Below, one piece after another: positions 21,660 through 34,292 of a DNA stretch of 64,000 bases. The notes beneath the pieces are model-generated. The model was not told where the DNA came from. It saw only the letters and a program-made list of their open reading frames with translations, and did not search any database. The position numbers and the translations under genes are program-made. Origin of the DNA: Chimonanthus salicifolius. Its lineage: Eukaryota; Streptophyta; Magnoliopsida; Laurales; Calycanthaceae. The stretch covers positions 61,989,080-62,053,079 of the forward strand of contig CM023538.1 in assembly GCA_013350335.1 (NCBI GenBank), read 5' to 3'. Every line of letters starts with the position of its first letter. Within the stretch, counting starts at the first letter, position 1.

Positions 21660-21960
21660 CCATGACTCCATGCCTGCATTTGGATGAGGGGTAAATTTTA
21701 AAGGAGTTACTCTTAATCAAGAGTTACCCTAAGTATTATGATCTATAATAAAAGTTTCATCCCGATTGTATTATATATATACATACACTTTAGTTTTGTT
21801 ATATTACTTAATATCTTTTATTATATATTTTTTAATCACAGTCTTTATAGTGTTACCTAATGTGTGTAGATAAGGAGGTTTGCACATGTTCTAAGAATTA
21901 ATTAGATACTCTAAGAGACCTGAACACCTTAATCTTAAATAAAGTACTTTTTAATCGCGG
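21660..21960 (+). repeat. TIR-element piece and family-2 SINE tail
   Basis: TGCATTTGGATGAGGGGTAA and GAGTTACCCTAAG (21674-21735) match the GGGGTAA family of the element at 25686-27790. From about 21850, TTTGCACATGTTCTAAG, GATACTCTAAGAGACC and CACCTTAATCTTAAA match the 3' part of the family-2 SINE. Confidence 0.5.
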
Positions 21961-21999
21961 CTACCTTGCAATTCAAGGTCTCAACATTCATTCAAGATA

Positions 22000-23390
22000 A
22001 GTTTGATTTAAAATATTGGAAAAACAAAAACCTCAACAGCTTAGCACAACTACGTCGAAATTCAGGCTGGATCTATGGTTACCAACTTAGGATGTTTTGG
22101 GCTTCTTGGGACTTGGGTTCATGGCTTTCTAGGGCCTGACTAAGTCCTAAACAGTTTATTTGTTTGACATTGGAATTTTGCAGCAGTTTAACAGCTCAAT
22201 TTATTCTCCCTAACTTTGAATCGATCTAGGAGATGTGGAGCCTTATCCATTAAATATTTTAACTAACATTCTCTTGGGAATCATTTTATTAAGCGGGAAG
22301 ATATATTTTATGTTGATTTAGAAATTTAGATCCATTTCGATGTTTAAGCCGTCGTAGAGTATGTCTCCAAAGTAAATGGACTTTTTAAGGCACCAAATAC
22401 CAGGCCAAAATCATGCTGATTGAAGATAGAATGGGCTGGGCCTGGCCTCTCATCGATCATCTGATCTGTATGGCCATGGGCCTGCTTGCCTTTTGATTGC
22501 AGTTTTAGATTCTGGCTGCATACAATTAATCTACCTCCAGTCCAATTTTGGCCTAGTTGTCGCACCCTAACACAGAAAGTATCAGCCTAGAACTGACCTA
22601 CTAATCAAGGCCCATTGAGTAAAAAAACAGGAATGGAATAAGGATGAAGGAGATTAAAAAACAAACTATCAATGCTCAACAAGTTGTTTCAGATGGATCA
22701 GAAAGGTCTAGGAGACAGGAAGGATTTAATCTTAAAAATCTTGGATAAAATTGAAGAATGTCATACACTTAGAGCATTGAGAATATTTGTAAAATTCCAT
22801 GCTCACAATGTGTGTGATAATTATATTTGAGTGAATGTTGCCTTATGCACATTCCAATGTATAGTTGGATAAGGTTATAGTTTGACCTCTTTATCCCTAT
22901 GTGTGATGATGTGTACATCACTAGTGAGTACCTATGTTGATAATGGTTACGGTGGATCGACCAAACCATATGTAAAATGAATTTTCATGATTTGAAGAGG
23001 AACTTGATAAAGGGTTAGACTAAGTGATATAGGTGAGTTAAGGTTAATTATCTTAAAACCCAAGGGGGTTAACTTGTGCTACAATGGGGATGAGTTAGCA
23101 TGATTGAGAATTTATGGAATACAATGTAAATGTTAAGAAAGACTTTTTTGATTTCCCCAACGTAAAAGTAGGACTATTCCCCACTGTCACCAAAATGTGA
23201 AAATGATGAACTACGATAAGATGTTGAGCAAATGTTGGTGGGATATACCTTCCCTAATATAATCCTAATGCTAGATGTTGGATCTCTTGAAGGCGGCCTG
23301 AAGAGGTTATGATGCATTGGGAGTCCCGATATGATGAGAGATATATGTTTGTTACTCGAGTAAAGCCTAGAGTGGCTAGAGAATTGTGAA
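22000..23390. other. Gene-free interval
   Basis: I see no gene, no clear terminal repeats and no coding signature. Confidence 0.4.
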
Positions 23391-23439
23391 AATTCTTAAG
23401 ATGGACAGATGATGACTTTAGTACTGAGATGTATGTCAC

Positions 23440-23850
23440 TTGATTATATTGAGACGTGGTATCGGTGTGTCCCTCATTTGATATTATATTGAAACGTGGT
23501 ATGGGTGTGTCTCTCACGTGATGATAAATGAGATGAAGCATGGGTGCGTCTTTCATGTGATATTGATGATGATTGAGACGTAATATGGGTATGTCCCTCA
23601 CGTAATGATAACATTATGACTCAGTCCGTTGAAAAAAAATAAAAATTGTCTTATCAGTAGATAATTGTGTCTCACCTTTGTATAGTTAAAAGGATGAGAT
23701 AAATATATAGATTCCATAAGTAACGCTTAGAGTAGTCGTGAGACCGCGGGAGCCTCGATATGAACATACAAAGACTGTGGTATTAAGATATTTATGTGAC
23801 TTGATCACTTGATATTGAGACGTGGTATGGGTATGTCTCTCACGTGATTG
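23440..23850. repeat. Degenerate minisatellite with GAGACGTGGTATGGGT core
   Basis: The motif GAGACGTGGTATGGGTGTG followed by CTCTCACGTGAT recurs at least five times with variable spacing (about 23451, 23491, 23533, 23574, 23817). It lies just left of the 20-bp array at 24170, and both are in noncoding sequence. Confidence 0.7.
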
Positions 23851-24169
23851 TGATGTTTGATTTCCTTTCCTAGAAAGGTATTCAGGATAGTGATATTTTT
23901 CTACGGAGACTTGTTCCCGTGTGGTTGCTATTGCAGGGTGAGTCCCTTACATGTTATATACTTTAGGGTGCATTTACAACTATTCCGCACACATGTTGTG
24001 CGTGGTTGCGCAAAACTAGATACTATTTTACCTCATAGGGGTGGTGTTAGCTTTGTTAGATGCGGTCCGACAGCCTTAGAGCTTGACTAAATCACCCATG
24101 AGGTGAAGGGATGCAGGGCGAGGTATGTGTATACCCAGGGATGATGGTTCCCATGATGGTGATCGGATG

Positions 24170-24569
24170 TTGGTCTTATGGTAGAAATGTTGGTCCCATG
24201 GTAGACGTATTGGTCTTATGTTAGACATGTTGGTCCCATGGTAGACGTATTGGTATTATGGTGGATATGTTATTCTTATGTTAGACATGTTGGTCTCATG
24301 GTAGACATATTGGTAACATGGTGGACATGTTGGTCCCGTATTAGACGTATTGGTCTTATGTTAGACATGTTGGTCCCATGGTAGACACATTGCTATTATG
24401 ATGGACATGTTGGTCATATAGTAGATGTTTTGGTCTTATGTTAGACATGTTAGTCTCATGGTAGACGTATTGGTATTATGGTGGACATGTTGGTCCCATA
24501 GTAGACGTATTGGTCTTATGGCAGACTTGTTGGTCCTATGATAGACATATTGGTTCTACGAATGTATGA
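24170..24569. repeat. 20-bp minisatellite with 80-bp higher-order organisation
   Basis: Nineteen consecutive 20-bp units of form TTGGTCYYATGGTAGACRTR run from 24170 to 24549 with no indel, then a partial unit. Unit types recur every fourth unit (TCTTATGTTAGAC, TCYCATGGTAGAC, TATTATGGTGGAC, TCCCATAGTAGAC), giving an 80-bp superunit. Looser units continue near 24690-24815. Confidence 0.92.
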
Positions 24570-25470
24570 GTTATACCCATGGATGGATTATACCTATGGA
24601 GTGATTATATTCATGGATGGTTATTACCTATGTATAGATGATACTCACTGATGGAGAGTTACAAGAGATGGATGATGAATTCCAATGATGTTGTTCCCAT
24701 GGTAGACATATTGAATTCATACATAGATATTGATTATATGATAGACATATTGATCACATGATAGATATAATGGTCCCATGGTAGATGTATTGGTCTCATA
24801 GTGGACGTGACGGTTTTATGGATAAATATTATTTTCCCATGGATGGTTATTCCTATGGAGGGCTTTGTGACCATTGATGAGTATTGTATACGGTGGAGGG
24901 CATTGATTTCAAAGAGGATTGGACACATATTTAGATTATTGTCCCCGATGAGGGATGTACTTATGTTCGTATATAGGTCCTATGGTTGAGGTTTATCTCA
25001 TGGGTGACATTAACTCCATGGTTGACGGTGTTCCCATAGTTGGTATAAACTCGTGATTGGCTAGACCCGTGATAGATGAGATCTATTCTGCTGATGAGGC
25101 CCACGATTGGGTAATTAGAATGTCTTGATGTGACATCATGAATAACACGTGGTTAGTGCCATGAAATAAATGAATTGAGAACTATGAAAGATCTGATCTC
25201 CATTAGAGTACGTAGGCAGCTGATAATTCAGTTCGATCAAATCAAGGGTCCAATAAGTCTTGGGATCCGTAGGAATCTCGCAACACGTGCAGGTGTCACG
25301 TATTTGGACTATGAGTTGTGTATACTTTAAAAAAATATTTTTGTTTCTCACGTGTCTGTTGGGTCGTGCTGTGACAATTAGCACAGAAATTTGCGTTATT
25401 GACAGACTCATGCACTAGCATGCATACTCATTTACTGGCACATGAGATTGAATGCACTAGTTATGATAAT
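24570..25470. other. Gene-free interval with residual repeat units
   Basis: TACCYATGGATGG- and ATGGTAGAYGTATTGG-type words continue the minisatellite in degraded form up to about 25110. No gene is seen. Confidence 0.45.
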
Positions 25471-25685
25471 GCACAACACTGCATCTTAAGTTAAATCATG
25501 ATACACATGAATAGATGTTGTCATAAAAAACGAAGTATCAAGTGCGCACTAGCCTATAAAGGATATTTTTATTTTTTTTAAAAAAAATCTAACTAAGCAT
25601 TCGAAACACATTTATCCAAATAAAAAAAATATATGCATTGTCACCAAAAATCACATTTTTAAAGTAACTTTATTAAATATATAGG

Positions 25686-27790
25686 TTGCGTTTGGATGGA
25701 GGGTATTTGGGGGTAACAGGGGGTCACACATCATTATCCACGTTTGGTAACAAGGGGGTGAGGGTAAAAAATCTATTTTTTACCCCTCACATCACCAATT
25801 TGAATACCCCCATGGGGCTTGGGGTATTCACTCTTGAATAACCCTCCTTACCCGCCATCTTTTTTTTTCATGAGATTTTTTTTTTTTTTTTTACATTTTA
25901 TCTTTTTATTTATTTTGGTGAGAACTTGGTTTTTTTTTTTTTAAAAAAACACTCTATTATTTCCATTTGATAAATTTCATATCACCAAACAACAAATTAT
26001 ATTTTTTTTATGAAGAGATATGTAGAATTTTTTTATTTATTTATTGAAATTTAAAATAATAATAGCGGTTTTTTTTTTTTAAGGAAACCTTGCCCCTATT
26101 TCCCCCGTGTCTTCCTCTATTTTTCAATTATATATTATATAATTGAAAATTTAATAAATTTCAAGTAATTAACAATTTATTTTTTATATTATATAGATTT
26201 TCAACATGATGCATTTAGATGAGGGGTAAATTTTTACAGGGGTTACCCCAGGTTACCCTTGAGTAGGGGTAATTGTAAGTAAGGGTAACCTGACATATTA
26301 ACAATTTTAGAAGAATTAATAATTTTATTAAATCCATATAGTATAAAAATAAAAATAAAATTTTCTAAAATGTATTTGTCAAAATGTCTTATTTTTAAGT
26401 GGTGATTCTGTTGAATTTCGATAGAGTCTCAAAACTATAAAAGAGTTTGAGGTTTATGGTAATATCTTTCAGGGTAATTAACAATTTATTCTGTTAGAAG
26501 TTTATTTTAAAAATGTGTCAACATTTTCAACGTGATGCATTTGGGTGAGGGATAAATTTTTCAGGGGTTACCCAGGGTTACCATTGAGTGGGGGTAACTG
26601 TAAGCAATGTAACAAATATCTCAGATATTTTCATTTTTATCATGAAAATATCGGCAAAATAACTTTTCCAGTTAAAAACACATTTTTATCGCGTGAAACG
26701 GTAAATTCCCGTTGAAATTGATAGATTTTGCCGTTAAATTGCCGTTAAAAACGTTTGGGCCAAATATACATTTTTTTATTTCTGAAATATCATCTATTTT
26801 TTAGAATTTCGGCCACATTATTTATTTTTGTTATTTTTTAACTAATATATTTTCTGTGAGATTTTCCCGTTAAATTTCAGATAAAAATCCGAGAATTTGA
26901 AAATATCCCGCTATTAACAATTGTCGTTAATATCCCGAGAACGAGTCTGCAAGTAGGGGTAAACTTACATATTAATAATTTTATGAGAATTAATAATTTT
27001 ATTAAATCTATACAATATAAAAATAAAAATAAAATTTTCTGAAACATATTTGTCAAAATATTCTATTTTTAAAGAGCGATTCTATCGAAATTTCGATAGA
27101 GTCTCAAATCTTCGAAAGAGTTTGAGGTTCATGGTAATCTCTTTTAGGGTAGTTAACAATTTATTCTGTTAGAAGTTTATTTTAAAAATGTGTCAACATT
27201 TTCAACATGATGCATTTTGATGAGGGGTAAATTTTTACAGGGGTTATCCTTAAATAGGGGTAATTGTAAACATGTGACAATTTTTAGTATTAATTTTATA
27301 TTTGTTGTGACTTATTAAACTATTATAATAATTTATTATATTATATATTTCATGTTACCAATGAACAAATTATATTTTTTTATGAAAAGATATGTTGATA
27401 TTTTTTTTATTCATTTGCTGAGATTTAAAATAATAATATCTATTTTTTTCTTTATTTATTTTTTTACTGTTAGAATGCAAGTGTTTATTTTAAATTATAA
27501 TTATAAAAAAGAATCTATAAAAATTAGATAATATTAGATTTATTTAATAAATATTATTTAATAATTATATTTTATAAAATTTCTTATAAAATTATTAATA
27601 AATCGTGTTACCCTTACTAATAGGTACCAAATAAAATTTTTTATCATTAAGATAAATTCTTATATTAACACTACAATTATCAAAGAAGATAAAGATAATA
27701 TCTATTGAAAGATGAACCCTTGTCCAAAGATGACCTTTACTCAGATATAATTCCTATAAAAATTACTCCCATCCAAACGCAGGGACAGTG
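25686..27790. mobile_element. 2.1-kb noncoding TIR element with internal duplication
   Basis: The ends TGCGTTTGGATGG (left) and CCATCCAAACGCA (right) are inverted repeats, and block A lacks the whole segment (3704-3725), so it is an insertion. No transposase frame is readable. The interior holds a duplicated module of about 665 bp (near 26290-26600 and 26960-27270), each copy followed by GATGAGGGGTAAATTTTTAC-like text. An AT-rich piece (about 26606-26945) interrupts one copy. The target duplication and superfamily are not certain. Confidence 0.7.
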
Positions 27791-28469
27791 GCGCTAAATA
27801 CTCAGAACCCCAGTCAAACTTGTCATCTTCACGAAGTTCACGCGTGTTACTTTTATATTTGTTAAATTTGTTGTTGTCATTTTCATGAATCTGTCATTTG
27901 AAAATAAAAAAATATTTTCAAGGTAGTCTACTGTTTAAGTTAATTGACAGAACAGAAAGTTTCACTTGACATGACTACTGCATTAATATTTAGCCCATAA
28001 AAAATGAAGCAGTCATGTGTGCACTAGCCCATGAAGGGCATTTTTATTTAAAAAAAAATCTAACACCTACGAAACACACTTACCTAAATAAATAAAAAAT
28101 CATGGATTGCCACCAAAAATCAGATCGTAAGCCAAACTTGTTCTTTTCATGAAACTGACGCGTTACTTTTATATTTGTTAAATTTTTTAATGTCATTTTC
28201 ATCCATTTGAAAATAAAAACATATTTCCAAACTAGTCCACATCAAAGTTGATCGACGGCAATTAGAAAGTTTCACTTGATATGACAACTGCATTGATATT
28301 TAGAAGGCATGTGGATCCATGAATATTTCTTCATAATATCCTGTCTTCTACAGATTTGATGTAGCTCCACGTGCACCCACATTGGATCTATGGAATCTCA
28401 AATTGGTCACATTTGATAAAGGTGATTGTCCTCTTTGCAAAGGAGAATACTAAATAATTTGTGTCCTAT

Positions 28470-28612
28470 CTTTCTATTTTTTTTTTTTTAAATTTATTTA
28501 TTGAAAATCATGGAATATTCAATATAAAATTTCTACGGATAAGTCCACTACTCTTAAAACACATCAAAATTAAGTCATGAAAACTCAAACTCACAATCTC
28601 TTATCTGCAGTC
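28470..28612 (-). mobile_element. Decayed family-1 SINE (shared with block A)
   Basis: The orthologous position of the SINE remnant at 4280-4410; the body words are recognisable but diverged. Confidence 0.6.
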
Positions 28613-29592
28613 GGAACTATCTTTGACATTTATATTATCTATTTTCACAAAAGAGGCATGCATTTATTAAAAGTAAATACTGAAGCTTTTAACTATCAAC
28701 TTAAATATTAGATGGATCATTATTATTATAAAGTGTTTCTTTTATATTCATTATTTTCATAGTAGTTCAAGACTTATCTTTCTTTGAATGTAAAAGTATT
28801 GACTAGATGCACGTAGTTCCTGCAAAATATGGGCCTCGCATGATTATAAGATATGAATTTAAGACATTTAGTTTTTGAGCCAAAGTGATAGTCAGTTGAA
28901 CTACTCCGTACAAAAGAGTATAACATATTTTTATCAGTATTATCTTCATCATTTGATGTAATGATCTAAATTCTAACATGTAAGTTCATTAATTTATTTA
29001 CTTTTTCAAAAAAAAAAAGGAAAAAAGAATGTATATTGATTGACTAGGCTGATACGATTCAATGTATCAACTGAGATTATCTTAGTCAAACATATAGGAT
29101 ATTAGCCACATATGATACATATTGTTGTGAATAATTTTTAAATCCGTAAATGTCATGTTTACAAATTTATCAGGGATTTAGTCATTTTAAAGCTATGATA
29201 GTTGTTAATTTTTTTTTTATAATGACGAATTCACCACTAAATTTGTCCACGTGATATACAATAATTGGTGGCATCACAAATTGTATGGTTTGATGATACA
29301 TATAGAAGTGTAAAATTTACACAAACTATTCTCAAATATCACTATAAATTCTGTAAAAACTGAAATTAAAAGAACTTAGGTTAGATCAGTTCGAGTTGAC
29401 CAGGTTTGATAAGATTTCATGTATAGTAAATCAACGAGTTTTATGGAGTTCTAATGTGTCCTATCGGTTTAAGTAAACATTACATAGTTATTCTAAATCC
29501 ACTTAACTATTTCAAATGGCAGTTGAGATCTAATCCATTGCATGTTGTTCTTAATGGCCAGCGTAATGAAATCCAATTTAAGATTAGGAACT

Positions 29593-29785
29593 TATTAGAA
29601 TTGATCTTATCATCTTATCTTCTTATCTCTTATCCCTACATTTAGGGATTTGATTTCATGTGATTATCTTTGTATTTATCTTTTCTTTATCTATATACCT
29701 CAGTTCTTCTATTAATACAAAGGATATACGGGTCTCTCAATATAGAAGAGAGAACACAAATTTACTCTCCATATTCAATTTGACA
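29593..29785 (+). repeat. 5' LTR of the copia element
   Basis: 193 bp, TATTAGAATTG...TTTGACA. It starts TA rather than the usual TG, and so does the 3' LTR, so the change predates this insertion. TGGTATTGAGC at 29786 is a tRNA-Met-type primer-binding site with mismatches. Confidence 0.95.
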
Positions 29786-30544
29786 TGGTATTGAGCAAGG
29801 TTACCGATCTTTGATTTTTTTTTTTCGGCTCTCCAATCGGCACCAGCTTCTTCAGTGGAACGACACCTTAGTGATTCCCTTCTAGAAAATCACCTCTGCA
29901 TCGTTCCATCAAGGAAGAAATCTCCTGCTCTTGTTCTGTGTTGCAGAAGACGATTCCACTTCCGCTGCTTGCCACCACCACCTGCTGCCGATCTCTGCCA
30001 GATATTTCTGAATTTTTTTTTTCAGATCTGATTGCAGTCAGATCTTGATCTCTTCCGGCCTCCATCTCTGTTCGCCTACAGTACCAGGAACGACGCACCT
30101 GCCTTTGACGAGGGACCTCTTCTCTCCAATCCGCCACGGCCTCCCATCTAACTCGTCGGATCTGCGCACACGCCTGATCTGCTCCTCTGCTACCTGAGTT
30201 AGATCTACTCAGATCTGACCTATCTTCCGCTGCTGTGGCTCTCTGCTCTGTTCACCGCAAATCTAATTTCTGGCTTTGTGCGGACGAACCACAGACCTCT
30301 GCTGATCAGGCGCCGGCCCTCACTGCTGCTCACCAGGATCCGTCTCCTTCTGCTGACCGTCATCTGATTTCGTGAGAACTGCTCACCGACTGTCTGAGAA
30401 CTGCTGTGCTTTTCCACCACTGGAGCACCCAGATGTTCGTTTGAGGGCCCTGCTGCTATTGCCTCCGTCCCCATTGCATTTTCTTTGCTCGGATATACTT
30501 GTTATCTGACCATTTTTGTAACGCCTCCTGCTGTGCATCGCCTT

Positions 30545-30629
<85 letters not shown>
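30545..30629. repeat. (TA)n microsatellite in the copia leader
   Basis: About 42 TA units just upstream of the gag start at 30636. Confidence 0.95.
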
Positions 30630-30633
<4 letters not shown>

Positions 30634-30635
30634 TC

Positions 30636-31560
30636 ATGGCTGAGGAAGTAACTGGCGTGGCTGTTGCCGACGATAATGATCCATTTGCCATTCATCATTC
30701 GGACAGTCCCACAATGGTGCTGGTGTCCCCTCTCTTGTCAGGCGATAATTACGGGTCCTGGTTGCGCGCAATCACCATGGCTTTACATGCCAAGAACAAA
30801 CTTACTTTTGTTGATGGCACCTTGCCTGCACCAACCACACTTGCTGAACTTGCTAAATGGAAGCGTTGTAATGATCTTGTTAGTTCACGGTTGCTCAATT
30901 CCGTTGTTCCTGACATTCGCATCAACATCCTATATTCCACAACTGCTAGAGACATTTGGTTGGATCTCAAAGAACGCTTCTCTCAATCCAACGATCCGCA
31001 GATCTATCAATTGCATGTGTATGTATACCCTGCGACAAGAGGACTTGTTCGTTTCTGCATATTATTCAAAACTCAAGACTCTGTGGAATGAACTTGATTC
31101 CCTAATTGCTCTCCCACCATGCACTTGTAATCATGTGCCAATGGTTACTACTCAAATTCAGAAAGATAGGGCTATGAAATTCTTATAGGGCCTCCATGAT
31201 CGTTTTGCGATGCTAAGGAGTCAAATCCTTCTTATGGAGCCACTTCCCAGTGTCACTAAGATCTATTCCTTAATCCGTCAAGAGAAAAAGCAACAAGAAA
31301 TTAATTCCTCGACACCACTTCTTCTCGATGCTGCCGCCCTTATTGCCAAACCCATGTCCCGTGGCAACTCTTTTCAACGTGGTGCTTCATCCAATCGTGG
31401 CAACTCTTCTCAGCGTGGTGCTTCATCCAACCACAGGATTCCTCCACATTGTACTCATTGTGGTCGTGATGGCCACTCTCGTGACCGCTGCTACAAACTT
31501 GTTGGCTATCCTACTCGGCCACCTACCTCTCCGTCAAGTTCGGGCGACAATGCCTTGATG
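30636..31560 (+). pseudogene. Copia gag (broken)
   Basis: It starts at ATG 30636 and carries the copia-type gag N-terminus (S-G-D-N-Y-G-S-W-L-R) and a CCHC zinc knuckle, CTHCGRDGHSRDRC, near 31450-31490. The frame shifts near 31010-31020, and an in-frame TAG follows at 31186-31188. Reading resumes from 31189 in the same frame as protease. The product would normally coat element RNA in virus-like particles; this copy cannot make it whole. Confidence 0.85.
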
Positions 31561-32931
31561 ACTCAATCTGCAGTGAACCCGCCACCTTTCACTCCAGACC
31601 AGTACAATCAGTTATTAGCCATGCTCTCTACAGGTAGCAACAGTTCTAGTGCTCACCTTGCAGGTATTGCTCTCACTGTTCCTTCCCACTCCGTGTGGAT
31701 TGTCGACACTGGTGCCACCAATCACATGTGTTCTACATTATCTCTTTTTTCATCATACACTGCTTGTTCTCACCCCTCTTCTGTCCAACTGCCCGATGGC
31801 TCCAGTGCCATCGTCACACACATTGGCATCATTCATCTCTCACCTTCCATTACACTTGAGCATGTTTTATTTATTCCCTCCTTTAAATTCAATTTTCTAT
31901 CTGTTCATCATCTTACCACTTCCACTTCTTGCTCAGTGATTTTTTCTTCTACTCGTTGCATTTTTCAGGACCTGTCAACGAGGAAGACGATTGGACAGGG
32001 TGACGCTCATGAGGGGCTCTATTATTTCCATGCCGCTATTGCACTGGCCGTCCTTCATCCCCCTCCTCTTGATCTTTGGCATTTCCGGCTAGGGCATTTG
32101 AATTATCATAGTCTCCATAATTTAGCAAAGGATGTTTCTTTTATTAAATGTTCGCAAAATAAAAATTATGTTGTTTGCCCACAGGCTAAACACCACCGTT
32201 TGCCATTTTCTCCTAGTTCCATTACTACTGCTCGACCGTTTGCTTTAATACATTGTGATTTATGGGGTCCTTTTTCACAACCTTCTTTGAATGGATGTCG
32301 TTATTTTTTAACTATTGTGGATGATTTCACTTGATGTACATGGATTTATCTTATGCATGTAAAATCTGAAACACAATCCATTTTAGCATCATTCTTTGCC
32401 ATGGTTAAGACTCAATTTCAATCTCACATTCGCTCTCTTTCTTCAGACACTGGTGGTGAACTTTTTCCTCTCATCCAACAAGTCCGTACCGATAATGGCA
32501 CCGAATTCTTTTCCAATGCAATGCAGTCTTTTTTTACCACTCATGGGGTCATTCATCAACGCCGTTGCGTTGCCACTCACCAACAAAATTGCATTGTTGA
32601 GCGCAAGCATCGCCACCTTCTTGAAGTCGCTCGTGCACTTCGTTTCCAAGCAAATCTTCCATTACAATTTTGGGGAGAATGTGTCCTCACTGCGGCCTAT
32701 CTTATCAACAAAATGCCCACCCCTCTCCTCTCAGGCATATTACCTCATGAAGTTATGTTTAACTCCAAACCAAATTATTCTCAATTACTCATTTTTGGAA
32801 GTCTATGCTTTGGTCACAATCACAATATTAAACATAAGTTTGACCAACGTGCAAAACCGGGCATTTTCATTGGGTATCCTTATGCTCAAAAAGGTTATCG
32901 TGTCTTTTGACATAGCATCAAAGATCATATA
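31561..32931 (+). pseudogene. Copia protease and integrase region (broken)
   Basis: The aspartic protease motif W-I-V-D-T-G-A-T lies near 31698-31722. Integrase follows: the N-terminal H-F-R-L-G-H-L segment near 32080-32100, the core D in I-H-C-D-L-W-G, a second core region with T-D-N-G-T-E-F and a downstream E in V-E-R-K-H-R. Breaks are TGA at 32332-32334 and a frameshift at about 32908, after which the R-D-V-T-F-Y-E segment reads in another frame. These enzymes would process the polyprotein and insert the DNA copy. Confidence 0.85.
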
Positions 32932-33396
32932 CACTTCTCGGGATGTAACCTTTTATGAGGGTGTCTTCCCTTATCATGATTTGCCTCATTCTTCCACATC
33001 ACCACCCCCTGTTATTCCCCTTGCCATCTCAGATGCTCCCATTTTTTACTTTCCTTCACCCTTGCCTATTGCTCCTACTATTACGCATTGCACGCTTTCC
33101 ATCACCCCAGAGTCTCCTCCTGATGCTCCACTTCCTCCTACACCACCAGTTGCACGCCCCTCTCGCATTCGCCGCCAGCCCCCTCATCTTGCAGATTATC
33201 AATGCTCCACTGCTTCTCATGAGCGTCCTCTCTCTTCGTCTGCCTCCACATTGAAAGGTACTCCTTATCCTCTCCAAAATTATATTTCTAACTCTAATCT
33301 CTCTGTTGCACATTGAGCTTTTCTTTCTACTCTTTGTTCCACAGATGAGCCTCGTACATTCTCCCAAGCTATTCTGTCACCACACTGGAAGAGGCC

Positions 33397-34260
33397 ATGG
33401 CCACAGAAATTGAAGCCTTAGAGAGGAATAACACTTGGAGCCTTACTTCTCTGCCAGTTGGTAAGAAACCCATTGGTTGTAAATGGGTCTACAAAATCAA
33501 GTATCGGTTTGATGGTACCATTGAACGCTATAAAGCCCGCTTGGTTGCCAAAGGCTTCACTCAGATTGAAGGACTCGATTATCATGACACCTTTGCTCCG
33601 GTTGCTAAATTGGTCACAGTACGTGCCCTTTTGTCTATTGCTTCTGTTAAGCAATGGTCCCTTCATCAGCTTGACGTCAACAGTGCTTTCTTGCAAGGTG
33701 ACCTTGATGAAGAAGTCTACATGATCCTCCCACCTGGATTTTCACGGAAGGGGGAGCAACGTGTTTGTCGATTGAACAAATCAATTTACGGTTAGAAACA
33801 GGCTTCTCGTCAATGGTTTGCCAAGTTCTCTTCTACGCTTCTTCAATCAGGTTTTTCACAATCAAAGTCTGATTATTCATTGTTCACTCATCACAAAGGA
33901 AGTTCCTCCACCTTTGTTCTGGTATATGTTGATGATATCATCATCACCGGTAATGATGCCTCGGCTGTTCAACGCCTCAAGCATTTTCTTGCAAACAACT
34001 TCTATATTAAAGATTTGGGTCGTCTTAAATATTTTCTCGGGATTGAAGTAGCCCGTTCTCAACAAGGGATTTTTCTTTCTCAACGGAAATACCTTTTGGA
34101 CATTTTGAAGGATACCGGTCTTACTGCCGGGCGTGTTTCTGACTTTCCTATGGAACAACAGTTACGCCTGTCTCCTGATGATGGAACTTTGCTCCCTGAT
34201 CCCACCACATATCTCCACCTAGTGGGCCGTCTTATCTATCTTATGGTTATCGTCCCGACA
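33397..34260 (+). pseudogene. Copia reverse transcriptase (broken)
   Basis: It runs from M-A-T-E-I-E-A-L through [16 protein letters not shown] and F-A-P-V-A-K to the catalytic Y-V-D-D at about 33925-33936. The lead-in (32932-33396) is a proline- and serine-rich linker with a TGA at 33314-33316 and a frame change just before 33397. Further breaks are a TAG at 33793-33795 and a frameshift near 34230-34290 before RNase H. Confidence 0.88.
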
Positions 34261-34292
34261 TCAATTATGCCGTCCATATTCTCAGTCAATTT

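Larger units (their letters stand above)
25472..29592. repeat. Segmental duplication, block B, left part
   Basis: It corresponds to 3518-5110 of block A. It is expanded by the TIR element at 25686-27790, a local repeat of the GCACTAGCCCAT...GCATTAATATTT segment at about 27990-28290 without that element, and an extra stretch at about 29053-29285. It continues at 35619 after the copia insertion. Confidence 0.85.

Noticed and set aside
24170..24569. CRISPR array
   Set aside because: Units are contiguous and 20 bp long without unique spacers, in a plant nuclear context.
32396..33316. Separate 306-codon gene
   Set aside because: It is the alternative frame of the copia integrase-to-RT linker, opened by a frameshift at about 32908.
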